From Cellulosimicrobium marinum (GTDB lineage: Bacteria > Actinomycetota > Actinomycetes > Actinomycetales > Cellulomonadaceae), in NCBI RefSeq assembly GCF_020551945.1, contig NZ_JAJBZH010000001.1, positions 748,108-812,107 of the forward strand: a stretch of DNA of 64,000 nt. Reading direction: 5' to 3'. Every line of letters begins with the position of its first letter. Position 1 is the first letter of the stretch. Under the pieces are notes generated by a model that searched no databases, was not told the DNA's origin, and worked only from the letters and a program-made list of their open reading frames with translations. Shown piece after piece: positions 17,144 through 26,144 of the stretch. The position numbers and the translations under genes were made by a program.

Positions 17144-17515
17144 TCAGGCGTGCACGACGTCCGCGAGGATCCCGGCCTGGGTGAGCCGCGTGCCGACGGC
17201 CTGGTCGACCTCGGCGAACACCGTGTTCGACCGCGAGACGCCGACGGCGCCCGCCATCGCGCCGTGGCCCGTGTCGCGCTGCACCCGGGCGACGAGGGAG
17301 TCGCCGTGCTGCATGAACGTCACGGTGAACTCCATGTGCTGGTGCTTGCCGGCGAACGCGCCGAGCCAGAACGTCCGCGTCTTGCTGCCGCGCGAGACCG
17401 TCCAGCGGCCGTCCGCGCCGGTCGCGATCGCGAAGCCCTGGTCGTGCAGCGCGGCGGCGAGCTCGTGGCGGGCGGCGTCGTGGTCGCCGGAGAGGAAGTA
17501 GTCGACGGTGGCCAT
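17144..17515 (-). CDS. Hypothetical 123-residue protein, divergent from L32
   Basis: A cytoplasmic protein without membrane segments, about 123 residues, starting MATVDYFLSGDHDAARHELA. The alternating pattern WTVSRGSKTRTFWLGAFAGK and HMEFTVTFMQ suggests a small alpha-beta fold. I do not recognise a family. Its start faces rpmF with the Zur box of site 4 about 97 bases away, so it may belong to the zinc response. Codon use and third-position G/C are normal for the window, so the ORF is likely real. Confidence 0.75.
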   Translation of the reverse strand: MATVDYFLSGDHDAARHELAAALHDQGFAIATGADGRWTVSRGSKTRTFWLGAFAGKHQHMEFTVTFMQHGDSLVARVQRDTGHGAMAGAVGVSRSNTVFAEVDQAVGTRLTQAGILADVVHA

Positions 17516-17610
17516 GGTGGCTCCTCGGGTGCGTGGGGCGCGGTGCGTCCGGACGGCGGCGTCGCGCGGGCGCGCGGCGAGGGGATGCTATCGCTCGACG
17601 GTCTCCCATC

Positions 17611-17639
17611 TTGATAACCGTTCTCGTTCTGCCTAGGCT
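17611..17639 (+). promoter_or_regulatory. Zur box and promoter of rpmF (site 4)
   Basis: TGATAACCGTTCTCG at 17612-17626 shares 13 of 15 bases with site 2. It overlaps the -35 TTGATA (17611-17616), with -10 TAGGCT at 17634-17639 and spacing 17. A bound repressor would block RNA polymerase. Confidence 0.8.
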
Positions 17640-17668
17640 GTCCTCCGACCCCTCCGGAAGGACCACCC

Positions 17669-17839
17669 GTGGCCGTGCCCAAGCGCAAGCTCTCCCGCTC
17701 CAACACCCGCGCCCGTCGCTCGCAGTGGAAGGCCCAGGTGCCCCCGCTCGTGACCGTCGTCGTCGACGGCCGCGAGGTCACCGTGCCGCGCCGCCTCGTC
17801 GCCGGTGTGCGGCGCGGGCTCGTCACGCCCCCGGAGTGA
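17669..17839 (+). CDS. rpmF: Ribosomal protein L32, zinc-independent paralogue
   Basis: A 56-residue L32: [20 protein letters not shown] then [20 protein letters not shown]. The CxxC...CxxC ribbon of ordinary L32 is missing and there are no cysteines. The GTG start follows GGAAGGACCACCC. It has its own Zur-type promoter, separate from the five-gene ribosomal operon at 2.8-4.0 kb, and completes a set of six zinc-free paralogues. Confidence 0.9.
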   Translation: MAVPKRKLSRSNTRARRSQWKAQVPPLVTVVVDGREVTVPRRLVAGVRRGLVTPPE

Positions 17840-17891
17840 CCGACGGCGCGGGGTCGTCCGCGCGCACCCGTCACCGTGGCAGCATCGTCCG

Positions 17892-19166
17892 GTGACCGAA
17901 CCGACCACCCGGCGCGAGGCTCGTGACATGGCCCGCCGCAGCGGGCCCGGCCCCGTCCACGGGCACGCGCACGGCCCCGCCGCCCCGACGACGCGCCGCG
18001 TGCGCCTCACGCTCGCGGCGCTGCTCGTCCCGCTCCTGCTCGGCACGCTCGCCGGGCTCGTCGCGCTGTGGCCGGCCGCGGACGACGTCCCCGACCGCAT
18101 CCCCGTCGCCGCCGAGGGCAGCACGATCCTCCGCGGGACCGTCACCGGGCCCGTCGACGAGGCGACGTCGTCGGTGCCCGCACGGCTCGACGACGGGTCG
18201 CGCGCGGGCGGCGAGGACGTCGGCGGCGACGAGATCACCGTCCAGGCGCCGCCGGAGTACGTCGCGTTCGGGTTCGAGACCGGCGACCGCCTGCGCGTGC
18301 TCTACATCGAGGGCGCCGAGGCGGGCGGCGGCACCCCCTACGTGTTCCTCGACTTCGAGCGCGGTCTGCCCATCGGGATCCTCGCGGCGGCGTACGCGCT
18401 CGTCGTGCTCGCGGTCGCGCGGTGGCGCGGCCTCGCGGCGCTCGCGGGCCTCGCCGGGGCGTTCGCCGTCATCGGGTGGTTCACGCTCCCCGCGTTGCTC
18501 ACCGGCCAGGACGCGCTCGGCGTCGCGCTCGTCACGTCCTCGCTCGTCATGTTCGTCGTGCTGTACGTCGCGCACGGCTTCTCCGCCCGGACGTCGACGG
18601 CGCTGCTCGGCACCCTCATCGGCCTCGCCCTCACGGCGCTGCTCGGGTCGTGGGGGTCCGGGGCGTCGAACATCACGGGCCTGACGTCCGAGGAGTCGCT
18701 GTGGATCCCGCAGTACGCGCCCGCGCTCGACATCCAGGGCGTCGTGCTGTGCGGCATCGTCCTCGCCGGGATGGGCGTGCTCAACGACGTCACCATCACG
18801 CAGGCCTCCGCCGTGTGGGAGCTGCGCGCCGTCGCGCCGCACGCGAGCCGGTTCGAGCTCTTCACGCGGGCCATGCGCATCGGCCGCGACCACATCGCGT
18901 CGACGGTCTACACGATCGCGTTCGCCTACGTCGGCGCGGCGCTGCCGCTGCTCATGGCCGTCTACCTCTCCGACCAGGGCATCGCGACGAGCCTCACGTC
19001 CGGGGAGATCGCCGAGGAGGTCGTGCGCACCCTCGTCGGGTCCATCGGGCTCGTGCTCGCCATCCCCGCGACCACGGCCATCGCCGCCGTGACCGTCCCC
19101 GGCGCGACGGCCGCGGCGCCCGTCCTCGTCGGCACGGTGGAGGTCCCGTCGCGCCCCGGTCCGTGA
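17892..19166 (+). CDS. YibE/F-family membrane protein
   Basis: A 424-residue integral membrane protein. One N-terminal helix (about 36-58), an extracytoplasmic domain of about 100 residues, then about seven helices with the YibE/F signature GMGVLNDVTITQASAVWEL (about residues 295-313) and the DHIASTVYTIAFAYVGAALP block. Function of the family is unknown; some members are linked to transport. GTG 17892 is used; ATG 17928 is a possible alternative. It lies 52 bases after rpmF, so it may be transcribed from the same Zur promoter. Confidence 0.85.
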   Translation: MTEPTTRREARDMARRSGPGPVHGHAHGPAAPTTRRVRLTLAALLVPLLLGTLAGLVALWPAADDVPDRIPVAAEGSTILRGTVTGPVDEATSSVPARLDDGSRAGGEDVGGDEITVQAPPEYVAFGFETGDRLRVLYIEGAEAGGGTPYVFLDFERGLPIGILAAAYALVVLAVARWRGLAALAGLAGAFAVIGWFTLPALLTGQDALGVALVTSSLVMFVVLYVAHGFSARTSTALLGTLIGLALTALLGSWGSGASNITGLTSEESLWIPQYAPALDIQGVVLCGIVLAGMGVLNDVTITQASAVWELRAVAPHASRFELFTRAMRIGRDHIASTVYTIAFAYVGAALPLLMAVYLSDQGIATSLTSGEIAEEVVRTLVGSIGLVLAIPATTAIAAVTVPGATAAAPVLVGTVEVPSRPGP

Positions 19167-19252
19167 GCCACGCCGGACCCTTCACGGGACCGCCACGCGA
19201 CCCCCTGTGGACACCGGCCCGCCGCGCGCCGGTCTCCGCCAGGATGTGCCGC

Positions 19253-22200
19253 ATGAGAGAGCCGTGGGTCGACGCCGCACTGGTGCGGCTGCCCGACACC
19301 CGTTCGTGCCCCGCGTGCGCCGCGCCACTGCGCTCGACCCGGTGCGACCGGTGCCGGCTGGACCTCACCGGTCCGCTCGCGTTCGAGGTCGCCGACGCGT
19401 CGACCGACGCCGTCGAGGCCCTGGCCCGCCGACAGCAGGCCCTCGACGCGCTCCGCGCCGCGCAGCCCGACGCCGCGGCGTGGGCCGCCGCTCCGCCGCC
19501 CCCTCGTCCGGCCCACCCCCGTCCGCTGCAACCGCGCCCACCGCACCTTCCTCCGCCGCACCCCGGTGCGTACCGCCCCGGTCCGCCGCCGCGACCCGTC
19601 GGCCCTGCCCGGAGCGCGACCGGGGTCGCAGCGCCCGCTCGGAGCGCGGCCGGGACCGGGACCGGGACCGCGGTGCCCGCCCCGAGCGTCGGGCTGCAGC
19701 CGGTCCTCGCCGCCGCGGGCGCCGGCCTGCTCGCCGTCGCCGTCGTGGTCTTCGTCTTCTTCACCTTCGGGGACGCGCTCGCGCTGCGGGCGGTCGCCAC
19801 GGGCGTCGTCACCGTCCTCACGGTCGCGGCGGCGGTCGGGCTGCGTCGCGCCGGGCTGAGGTCGTCCGCCGAGGCGGTCGCCGCCCTCGCCGTGGTCCTC
19901 GCCCTGGTCGACGCCGAGCTCGCGCTGCAGGCGGGTCTGCTCGCCGGGGCCGACCCGGTGCTCGCCCGTTCGGTCACCCTCGGCGTGGTCCTCGTCCTGC
20001 TCGGCGTCGCCGGGGACCGGGCGCGCGTGCGTGCCTGGGTGGCGGCCGCCGTCGTGCTCGCCCCCGTGGTGCCCCTCCTCGCGGGGGCCGCGGGCGGGCG
20101 CGCGTGGTCGTGGACGCTCGGTCTGCTGGCGGCGGCGCTCACCACGTGCCTGGGCGACGCCGTCGCCCGGCGGGCCGCACCCCGGGTCGGGCGCGAGCTC
20201 GCCCGCGAGCGTGCCGCCGCCGTGGTGTGGCGTGCGGTCCTGCTCCCCGTCGCGGTGGTCGTCGCGCTCGGCGCGCCCTCGCCCGGGACCGACACGCGGG
20301 TCGTCGCGGCCGGCCTCCTCCTCGCGTGCGCCGTGACCGCCGCGACGCTGCGCGTCGTCACGCACGAGCGGCCCTGGGTCGCGGCGACCGGCGTCACCGC
20401 CGTCCTCGCGGGCGGGCTCGCCGGCGCCACGGCGAGCGCGTGGTGGGTCGCGCTCGTCCCGGCGGGAGCGCTGCTCGCCTGGGCCGCGGTCGTCGGCCTG
20501 AGCGGACCGCGCGCCGTGGTGGCGCTCCGTCGCGGGGCGCCGCTCGCGGCCCGGACCCGCACCGACCTCGTGCTGGGCGGCCTGGCCGTCCTCGGCGTGC
20601 TCGGTCTGCCCGCCGTGTCCGGCCTCGCGGCGCGCGTCCTCGACGTGCTCGCCGGGTCCCTCACGGGCACGACGGCGACCCTCGGCCCGGCCCCGCTCGG
20701 CACCGGGGCCGCGTGGGCCCTGCCGGTCGGCGGCGTCGGTTCCCCGCCGAGCGCCGTCACGGCCGTGCACCTCGGCCTCGTCGTGCTGGTCGCGGCCTCG
20801 GTGGTGGCGGGGCGGACGCGACTCGGGGTCGTGCGCGCCGTCGGACGGGGCGCCGCGCCCTGGCTCACCCTCGCCCTGCTGCTCGGGCTCGTGCTCGACC
20901 CGCGGCTCGCCGGCGTCACCTCGCTCGTCCTCCTCGTCGTGCTCGCCGTCGCGGCCCTGGTCGGCGCGACCCGGGGCCCCGTCGCGCGCGCCGCGGCGGG
21001 GTCCGGTTTCGTGCCCTGGCGGGCGGCCGCGGTCACCGGCACGTTCGTCGCGACCGGTCTCGTCCTCGCCGGGTCGTGGACGTCGCGGCCCACCGCCCTG
21101 CTCGGCGGCGTCGCCGTCGGCGGTCTCCTGCTCGCCGCGCGGGCCGCCGTGCCGCGCGCCGCGCACGCACCGCTCGTCGGTGTCGCGTACGGGTACGCGC
21201 TCGTCGTGCTCGGCGTCGGGCTCGGCTGGGCCGGGTTCACGGGCGTCGCGGCGTCGTGCACCGTCGCCACGGTCGCGGCCCTGACCGCGCTCGTCGTGAC
21301 CCTCGCCCGACGCGTCGGGACCACGACCTGGTGGGCCGTCCTCGGGGTCACGGCCCTGCCGTTCGCGCTCGGCGTCGCGACCGTCGTCGTGGAACGGAGC
21401 TGGTGGTCCGTCGTGGCGTGCGCCGCGATGATCGGGCTCGAGGCGGTCCTCGTGCTGACCCGTCGTGCGGGTGCGGTCCCGGCGCTGCGCGTCCTCGCGG
21501 CCGGGCTCGCGCTGCCCACCGCGGCCGTCGCCGTCGTGAGCGCCGGGGCGATGCTCGTCCCCGGCAGCGGGTCGCCCGTCGTCCTGCCGGTGGTCGCCGC
21601 GCTCGTGGCGGCCGTCGCGGCGTCGGCCCGGGGCGTCGGGGAGGCCGTCGGCACGCGCGCCGCGACGGCTCCCGGGCCCGTCCGGGTCGTGCTCGAGACG
21701 AGCGCCGCCGTCACCGGGGCGATCGCCGTCGGGCTCGCCTACGGGCGGCCTGCGGCCGGGCCCGAGGTCGCCGTGGCCGTCCTGCTCCTCCTCGCCGCGG
21801 GCGCGGGCGTCGTCGCCCGCAACCCCGACCGTCGCGCCGCGTGGTGGCTCACGGCCTCCCTCGCCACGGTCGCCACGTGGACGGCGCTCGGCGCTGCGGG
21901 CGTCGGCGTCGTCGAGGCGTACACGGCACCGCCCGCTCTCGCCGCGGTGCTCGTCGGGACGCTGCTCGTGCGTCGCGCGGCGAGGGTGCGCCGCGCCCTC
22001 GACCTCGCGACGGCGGGCGCCGTGCTCCTCGTCGCGCCCTCGCTGCTCGTGCTCGCCGCGACCGACCGTGCCGGTGACGTGCGGGCCACGCTCCTCGTGA
22101 GCACGGCGGGCGCGACCGTCCTCCTCGCGGCGCTCGCCGCCCGGTCGCTCCCCGTCCCGCCCGCCACGGCGCGCGTCGTCGTGCTGCGCCTCGCCGTCCT

Positions 22201-23146
22201 CGCCGTCCTCGCCGGGGCGGCCGGGACGGTCGAGGCCGTCCACGTCGCCGGCCTTCCCGGCGGCGGTGCCGTCTTCGCCCTCGGGGCGGCATGGTCCTTC
22301 GCCGGTGGTGCGGTGGCCGGGGGCGCCGGGCTCCTCGCGCAACGGACCGCGACCCCGCGGTGGCGCCCCGGGCTGCACCGCTGGGCGCTGGCACCGGCGC
22401 TCGTGCTCGTCGTCGTGGGGGTCGTCGTCGGCGTGCGGCCCGTGTGGGGAGCGATCGCGACGGTGTGGGCCCTCGAGGTCGCGCTCCTCGTGCTCCTGGT
22501 CCTCTGGGTGCGTCGCGCGCTGCGCGGCGTGGCCGACCTGCCGCCCGCCTGGTTCACGTGGCTCCTCGCGCTCGTCGCCGCGATCGGCGCGTGGTCCCCG
22601 CGCGAGCTGCGCGTCGAGGTGTTCTCCCTGCCGCTCGGCGCGGGGCTGGTCCTCGCGGGCTACCTCGCGCTCGTCGCCCACCCGGCGACCACCGGCGCGA
22701 CACCTCCGGCGGGCCACGACGCGCCCCGGCCGGGGTCGGCTACCGGGCCGGGTAGCGGGCTGCGGCCCGGCCCGTGGCCGCTCGGGCGGGTCGGTTCGTG
22801 GGCGCTGCTCGCGCCGGGCATCCTCGCGACCCTCGGCCCGTCGGTCCTCGCCACGTACACCGACGCGCGGACCTGGCGCGCGATGCTCGTCGTCGTGCTC
22901 GCGCTCGCCGCCGTCCTGATCGGCACCCGCAAGCACCTCGCCGCGCCGTTCCTGCTCGGCGTGGCGGTACTCCCGGTGGAGATCCTCGTCGTGTTCGTGT
23001 CCCAGCTCGGGACGCGCATCTCGGCGGGGCCGTGGATGCTCACGCTCGCCGCCGCGGGCGGTCTGCTGCTCATCATCGCGACGTACTACGAGCGACGGAT
23101 CTCCGCGTTCGGCGGCGCGGCGGCGTACGTGCGCGACCTGCGCTGA
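19253..23146 (+). CDS. Giant polytopic membrane protein with N-terminal zinc ribbon (SCO7613-like)
   Basis: A 1297-residue protein. Residues about 18-35 form a zinc ribbon (CPAC then CDRC). A Pro-rich linker (about 75-135) is followed by some 35-40 hydrophobic segments to the end with no soluble domain of any size. The layout resembles the SCO7613 C-terminal-domain family of streptomycetes, whose function is unknown. It could be a cell-envelope scaffold or transporter, but nothing catalytic is visible. An in-frame ATG at 19244 is an alternative start. It stands alone: convergent with the AsnC-type gene downstream and 86 bases after the YibE/F gene. Confidence 0.8.
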   Translation: MREPWVDAALVRLPDTRSCPACAAPLRSTRCDRCRLDLTGPLAFEVADASTDAVEALARRQQALDALRAAQPDAAAWAAAPPPPRPAHPRPLQPRPPHLPPPHPGAYRPGPPPRPVGPARSATGVAAPARSAAGTGTGTAVPAPSVGLQPVLAAAGAGLLAVAVVVFVFFTFGDALALRAVATGVVTVLTVAAAVGLRRAGLRSSAEAVAALAVVLALVDAELALQAGLLAGADPVLARSVTLGVVLVLLGVAGDRARVRAWVAAAVVLAPVVPLLAGAAGGRAWSWTLGLLAAALTTCLGDAVARRAAPRVGRELARERAAAVVWRAVLLPVAVVVALGAPSPGTDTRVVAAGLLLACAVTAATLRVVTHERPWVAATGVTAVLAGGLAGATASAWWVALVPAGALLAWAAVVGLSGPRAVVALRRGAPLAARTRTDLVLGGLAVLGVLGLPAVSGLAARVLDVLAGSLTGTTATLGPAPLGTGAAWALPVGGVGSPPSAVTAVHLGLVVLVAASVVAGRTRLGVVRAVGRGAAPWLTLALLLGLVLDPRLAGVTSLVLLVVLAVAALVGATRGPVARAAAGSGFVPWRAAAVTGTFVATGLVLAGSWTSRPTALLGGVAVGGLLLAARAAVPRAAHAPLVGVAYGYALVVLGVGLGWAGFTGVAASCTVATVAALTALVVTLARRVGTTTWWAVLGVTALPFALGVATVVVERSWWSVVACAAMIGLEAVLVLTRRAGAVPALRVLAAGLALPTAAVAVVSAGAMLVPGSGSPVVLPVVAALVAAVAASARGVGEAVGTRAATAPGPVRVVLETSAAVTGAIAVGLAYGRPAAGPEVAVAVLLLLAAGAGVVARNPDRRAAWWLTASLATVATWTALGAAGVGVVEAYTAPPALAAVLVGTLLVRRAARVRRALDLATAGAVLLVAPSLLVLAATDRAGDVRATLLVSTAGATVLLAALAARSLPVPPATARVVVLRLAVLAVLAGAAGTVEAVHVAGLPGGGAVFALGAAWSFAGGAVAGGAGLLAQRTATPRWRPGLHRWALAPALVLVVVGVVVGVRPVWGAIATVWALEVALLVLLVLWVRRALRGVADLPPAWFTWLLALVAAIGAWSPRELRVEVFSLPLGAGLVLAGYLALVAHPATTGATPPAGHDAPRPGSATGPGSGLRPGPWPLGRVGSWALLAPGILATLGPSVLATYTDARTWRAMLVVVLALAAVLIGTRKHLAAPFLLGVAVLPVEILVVFVSQLGTRISAGPWMLTLAAAGGLLLIIATYYERRISAFGGAAAYVRDLR

Positions 23147-23163
23147 CCGGGGGTCGGCGGCGA

Positions 23164-23637
23164 CTACCGGGCCCGGCGCTGCTTCTCGATGAGCGGTCGC
23201 AGCCGGTAGGGGATGAGCTCGCCCATCGACAGCGACGTCTCGGTGCGCTCGACGCCGTCGATCGCGAGGATCGCCGCGTCGATGCGGAACAGGTGGTCGG
23301 TGTCGCGGCACGCCACGGTGACGCGCAGGTCCGCCGTGCCGCTGCGCCCGTGGGCCTGCACGACCTCGGGGATGCGCGCGACGTCCTCGACGATGCGGGC
23401 GAGCTCCTTCTGCCGCACCTGCACCTCGACGAACGCGGTGAGCGGGTGGTCGAGCACGTGCGGGTCGATGCGGCGGTCGAGCGCGAGGAACGCCCCCTCC
23501 GCCTCGAGGCGCGCGAGCCGTGCGGCGACGGTGTTCCGGGAGATCCGCAGCCGGTCCGCGAGGGCGACGGTCGTCGCCCGCGGGTCGTCGGCGAGCGCGA
23601 GGAGGAGGTCGAGGTCGACAGCGTCGGCGCTGTGCAT
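23164..23637 (-). CDS. Lrp/AsnC-family transcriptional regulator (likely BkdR-type)
   Basis: A protein of about 157 residues: N-terminal helix-turn-helix (about 8-55, with ALADRLRISRNTVAARLARLE) and a C-terminal RAM ligand domain (about 65-145). Divergent from the branched-chain dehydrogenase E1a gene, it is likely its amino-acid-responsive regulator, as BkdR in other bacteria. ATG 23637 is preferred; an in-frame GTG lies nine bases further upstream. Confidence 0.9.
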   Translation of the reverse strand: MHSADAVDLDLLLALADDPRATTVALADRLRISRNTVAARLARLEAEGAFLALDRRIDPHVLDHPLTAFVEVQVRQKELARIVEDVARIPEVVQAHGRSGTADLRVTVACRDTDHLFRIDAAILAIDGVERTETSLSMGELIPYRLRPLIEKQRRAR

Positions 23638-23665
23638 GCTGCGCACCCTAGCATCGTGACGCCGG

Positions 23666-23681
23666 TCACACTGCGCAACGT
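23666..23681. promoter_or_regulatory. Imperfect palindrome, possible AsnC-type operator
   Basis: In the 147-base divergent intergenic region, the stretch around TCACACTGCGCAACGTGTC is a near-palindrome centred on TGCGCA. It is placed suitably for autoregulation and control of the E1a gene. The evidence is position and symmetry only. Confidence 0.35.
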
Positions 23682-23784
23682 GTCGGGCGTCGGTGGAGCC
23701 ATGTGCCAGGCCGGGGCTACGTTCGCCCTACCCGGTCCTCGACGGTGAGGTCCGGCTCCCAGCGGTACTCGAAGGCGAGGTGGC

Positions 23785-25116
23785 ATGGTGGCCAGCGAAC
23801 CTGCGGTGCGGACCGGTGCGACGGTGGAGACCCTGCCGGAGCAGCGAAACGGTCATCGGGCGGAGACCCCGCGCGACGCACGAGCAGAGCGGTACGAGCA
23901 GGACGGGGTGCCCACGGTGCGCCTCGTCGACGAGGACGGCGTGCGCCGCCCGGACCCGGAGCACGACCGGTGGCTCGCGGACCTCGACCCGGGCTCCGGC
24001 GACGAGGACGCCCCCGCCGCGGCGCGCACCGCGCTCCTGCGGCTCCACGAGGACATGGTCGTGGCGCGGCGTCTCGACGCCGAGGCGACCGCCCTGCAGC
24101 GGCAGGGCGAGCTCGCGCTGTGGCCGCCGCTGCTCGGTCAGGAGGCGGCGCAGGTCGGGTCGGCGCGTGCGCTGCGCGACGACGACTTCGTGTTCTCCAC
24201 CTACCGCGAGCACGCGGTCGCGTCGGTGCGCGGCGCGTCCCCGGTCGACCTCGTGCGCGTGTGGCGCGGCGTCACGGTCTGCGGGTGGGACCCGTACGCG
24301 ATCGGCATGGCGTCGCCGCAGGTCATCATCGGCGCGCAGGCCCTGCACGCGACCGGCTGGGCGATGGGCGTGCAGCTCGACGTCGACGCCGGCCGCGTGG
24401 ACCCGGCCGACCTGCCCGTGGGCGTCGCGTACGTCGGCGACGGCGCGATGAGCCAGGGCGACGTCAACGAGGCGTTCGTGTTCGCCGCGACCTACCGCTC
24501 CCCGGTCGTGTTCGTGTGCCAGAACAACCAGTGGGCCATCTCCGAGCCCGTCGCGCTCCAGTCGCGCGTCCCGCTCGTGCAGCGGGCGAGCGGGTTCGGC
24601 ATGCCGGGCGTGCGCGTCGACGGCAACGACGTGCTCGCCGTCCTCGCCGTCACCCGCGCGGCCCTCGACCGGGCGCGGCACGACGGCGGCCCCACCCTGG
24701 TCGAGGCCGTCACCTACCGCATGGGCCCGCACACCACCGCCGACGACCCGACGCGGTACCGCGACGCCGCCGAGCTGGAGGCGTGGACGCGCCGCGACCC
24801 CGTGGCCCGGTTCGAGGCGTACCTGCGCGGGGCCGGGGTCCTCGACGACGCCGCGGCCGAGCAGGTGCGCGCCGTCGCCGACGCGGCGGCCGCCGCGCTG
24901 CGCGCCGGGTGCGTCGCGCTCGACGACCCGCCGCCGCTGTCCCTGTTCGACCACGTCTACGCCGAGCCGCACGCGCCCCTCGCGCGCGAGCGCGCCGCCT
25001 ACGGCCGCTACCTCGCGTCGTTCGAGGAGCCCGGGGACGACGGCGGCGCCGCGGACGACCCCGGCGACCGGGCGGCGTCGGGCACGGCGGGCTCGCCGGA
25101 AGGAGCGGTGCGATGA
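23785..25116 (+). CDS. bkdA: Branched-chain 2-oxoacid dehydrogenase E1 alpha
   Basis: A 443-residue E1 alpha. The thiamine diphosphate motif GDGAMSQGDVNEA (about 218-230) ends at NNQWAIS (about 248-254). The preceding STYREHAV and GWDPYAIGM segments and the YRMGPHTTADDPTRYR phosphorylation-loop region fit. Order E1a-E1b-E2 next to acyl-CoA carboxylase and acyl-CoA dehydrogenase genes points to branched-chain 2-oxoacids (Leu/Ile/Val) rather than pyruvate. The C-terminal 25 residues are low-complexity Gly/Ala/Asp. E3 is not in the window. The next gene overlaps by four bases. Confidence 0.9.
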   Translation: MVASEPAVRTGATVETLPEQRNGHRAETPRDARAERYEQDGVPTVRLVDEDGVRRPDPEHDRWLADLDPGSGDEDAPAAARTALLRLHEDMVVARRLDAEATALQRQGELALWPPLLGQEAAQVGSARALRDDDFVFSTYREHAVASVRGASPVDLVRVWRGVTVCGWDPYAIGMASPQVIIGAQALHATGWAMGVQLDVDAGRVDPADLPVGVAYVGDGAMSQGDVNEAFVFAATYRSPVVFVCQNNQWAISEPVALQSRVPLVQRASGFGMPGVRVDGNDVLAVLAVTRAALDRARHDGGPTLVEAVTYRMGPHTTADDPTRYRDAAELEAWTRRDPVARFEAYLRGAGVLDDAAAEQVRAVADAAAAALRAGCVALDDPPPLSLFDHVYAEPHAPLARERAAYGRYLASFEEPGDDGGAADDPGDRAASGTAGSPEGAVR

Positions 25117-26144
25117 CGACGACGCTCACGCTCGCGAAGGCGCTCGGCGCGGGGCTGCGCCGCGCGATGACGGACGACGACCGGGTCGTCGTCATGGGGG
25201 AGGACGTCGGCCGGCTCGGCGGCGTCTACCGCGTGACCGACGGCCTGCAGGCCGAGTTCGGGCCGCGCCGCGTGCTCGACACGCCGCTCGCGGAGTCGGG
25301 GATCATCGGGACGGCGGTCGGGCTCGCGATGCGCGGGTACCGGCCGGTGTGCGAGATCCAGTTCGACGGGTTCGTGTTCGTCGCGTTCGACCAGATCGTG
25401 TCGCAGCTCGCCAAGATGCACGCCCGGACCGGCGGCCGGGTGCGGCTGCCGATCACCATCCGCATCCCCGTGGGCGGCGGGATCGGCGCGGCGGAGCACC
25501 ACTCGGAGTCGCCCGAGGCGCTGTTCGCGCACGTCGCGGGCCTGCGGGTCGTGTCCGTCGCGAACCCGCAGGACGCGTCCACCGTGCTGCGGCAGGCGAT
25601 CGCGTGCGACGACCCGGTGATCTTCTTCGAACCGAAGCGCCGCTACCACCTCAAGGGCGAGGTCGAGGAGATGCCGCTCGCGCTCGCACCGCCGATGGAC
25701 CGCGCGCACGTCGTGCGCGAGGGCCGCGACGTCACGCTCGTCACGTGGGGCGGGCTCGTCGGCACGGCCCTCGACGCCGCCGTCGCCGCGTCCGACGAGG
25801 GCGTGTCCGTCGAGGTGATCGACCTGCGGTCGCTCTCGCCCATGGACCACGACACCGTGGCGGCGTCGCTGCGCCGGACCGGGCACCTCGTCGTCGCGCA
25901 CGAGGCCCCCGGGCACGCCGGGCTCGGCGCGGAGATCGCCGCGACCATGACCGACCGGTGCTTCGAGTACCTCGAGGCACCGCCTGTGCGGGTCACCGGG
26001 CACGGCATGCCGTACCCGCCCGCCCGCTCGGAGAAGCACTACCTGCCCGACCTCGACCGGATCCTCGACGGCGTCGACCGCGTCCTCGGGCGCGGCGCGC
26101 ACGCCCCGGCGGGGACGCTCGTGGGGGAGGGGGTGGCCCGGTGA
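25113..26144 (+). CDS. bkdB: Branched-chain 2-oxoacid dehydrogenase E1 beta
   Basis: A 343-residue E1 beta: MGEDVGRLGGVYRVTDGL near residues 28-45, DTPLAESGIIGTAVGLAMRG, then the transketolase C-terminal domain with EVIDLRSLSPMDHDTV and THE catalytic-type HEAPGHAG. It forms the alpha2-beta2 E1 with the previous protein. It starts after the ribosome site GGAAGGAG in an ATGA overlap, and the E2 start overlaps its stop. It is normal in length and composition. Confidence 0.9.
   Translation: MTTTLTLAKALGAGLRRAMTDDDRVVVMGEDVGRLGGVYRVTDGLQAEFGPRRVLDTPLAESGIIGTAVGLAMRGYRPVCEIQFDGFVFVAFDQIVSQLAKMHARTGGRVRLPITIRIPVGGGIGAAEHHSESPEALFAHVAGLRVVSVANPQDASTVLRQAIACDDPVIFFEPKRRYHLKGEVEEMPLALAPPMDRAHVVREGRDVTLVTWGGLVGTALDAAVAASDEGVSVEVIDLRSLSPMDHDTVAASLRRTGHLVVAHEAPGHAGLGAEIAATMTDRCFEYLEAPPVRVTGHGMPYPPARSEKHYLPDLDRILDGVDRVLGRGAHAPAGTLVGEGVAR

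Noticed and set aside
18962..23311. A 1449-residue antisense frame over the giant membrane protein
   Set aside because: Its translation is nearly all charged Arg/Asp/Gly/Glu repeats, as expected from the reverse complement of hydrophobic GC-rich codons.
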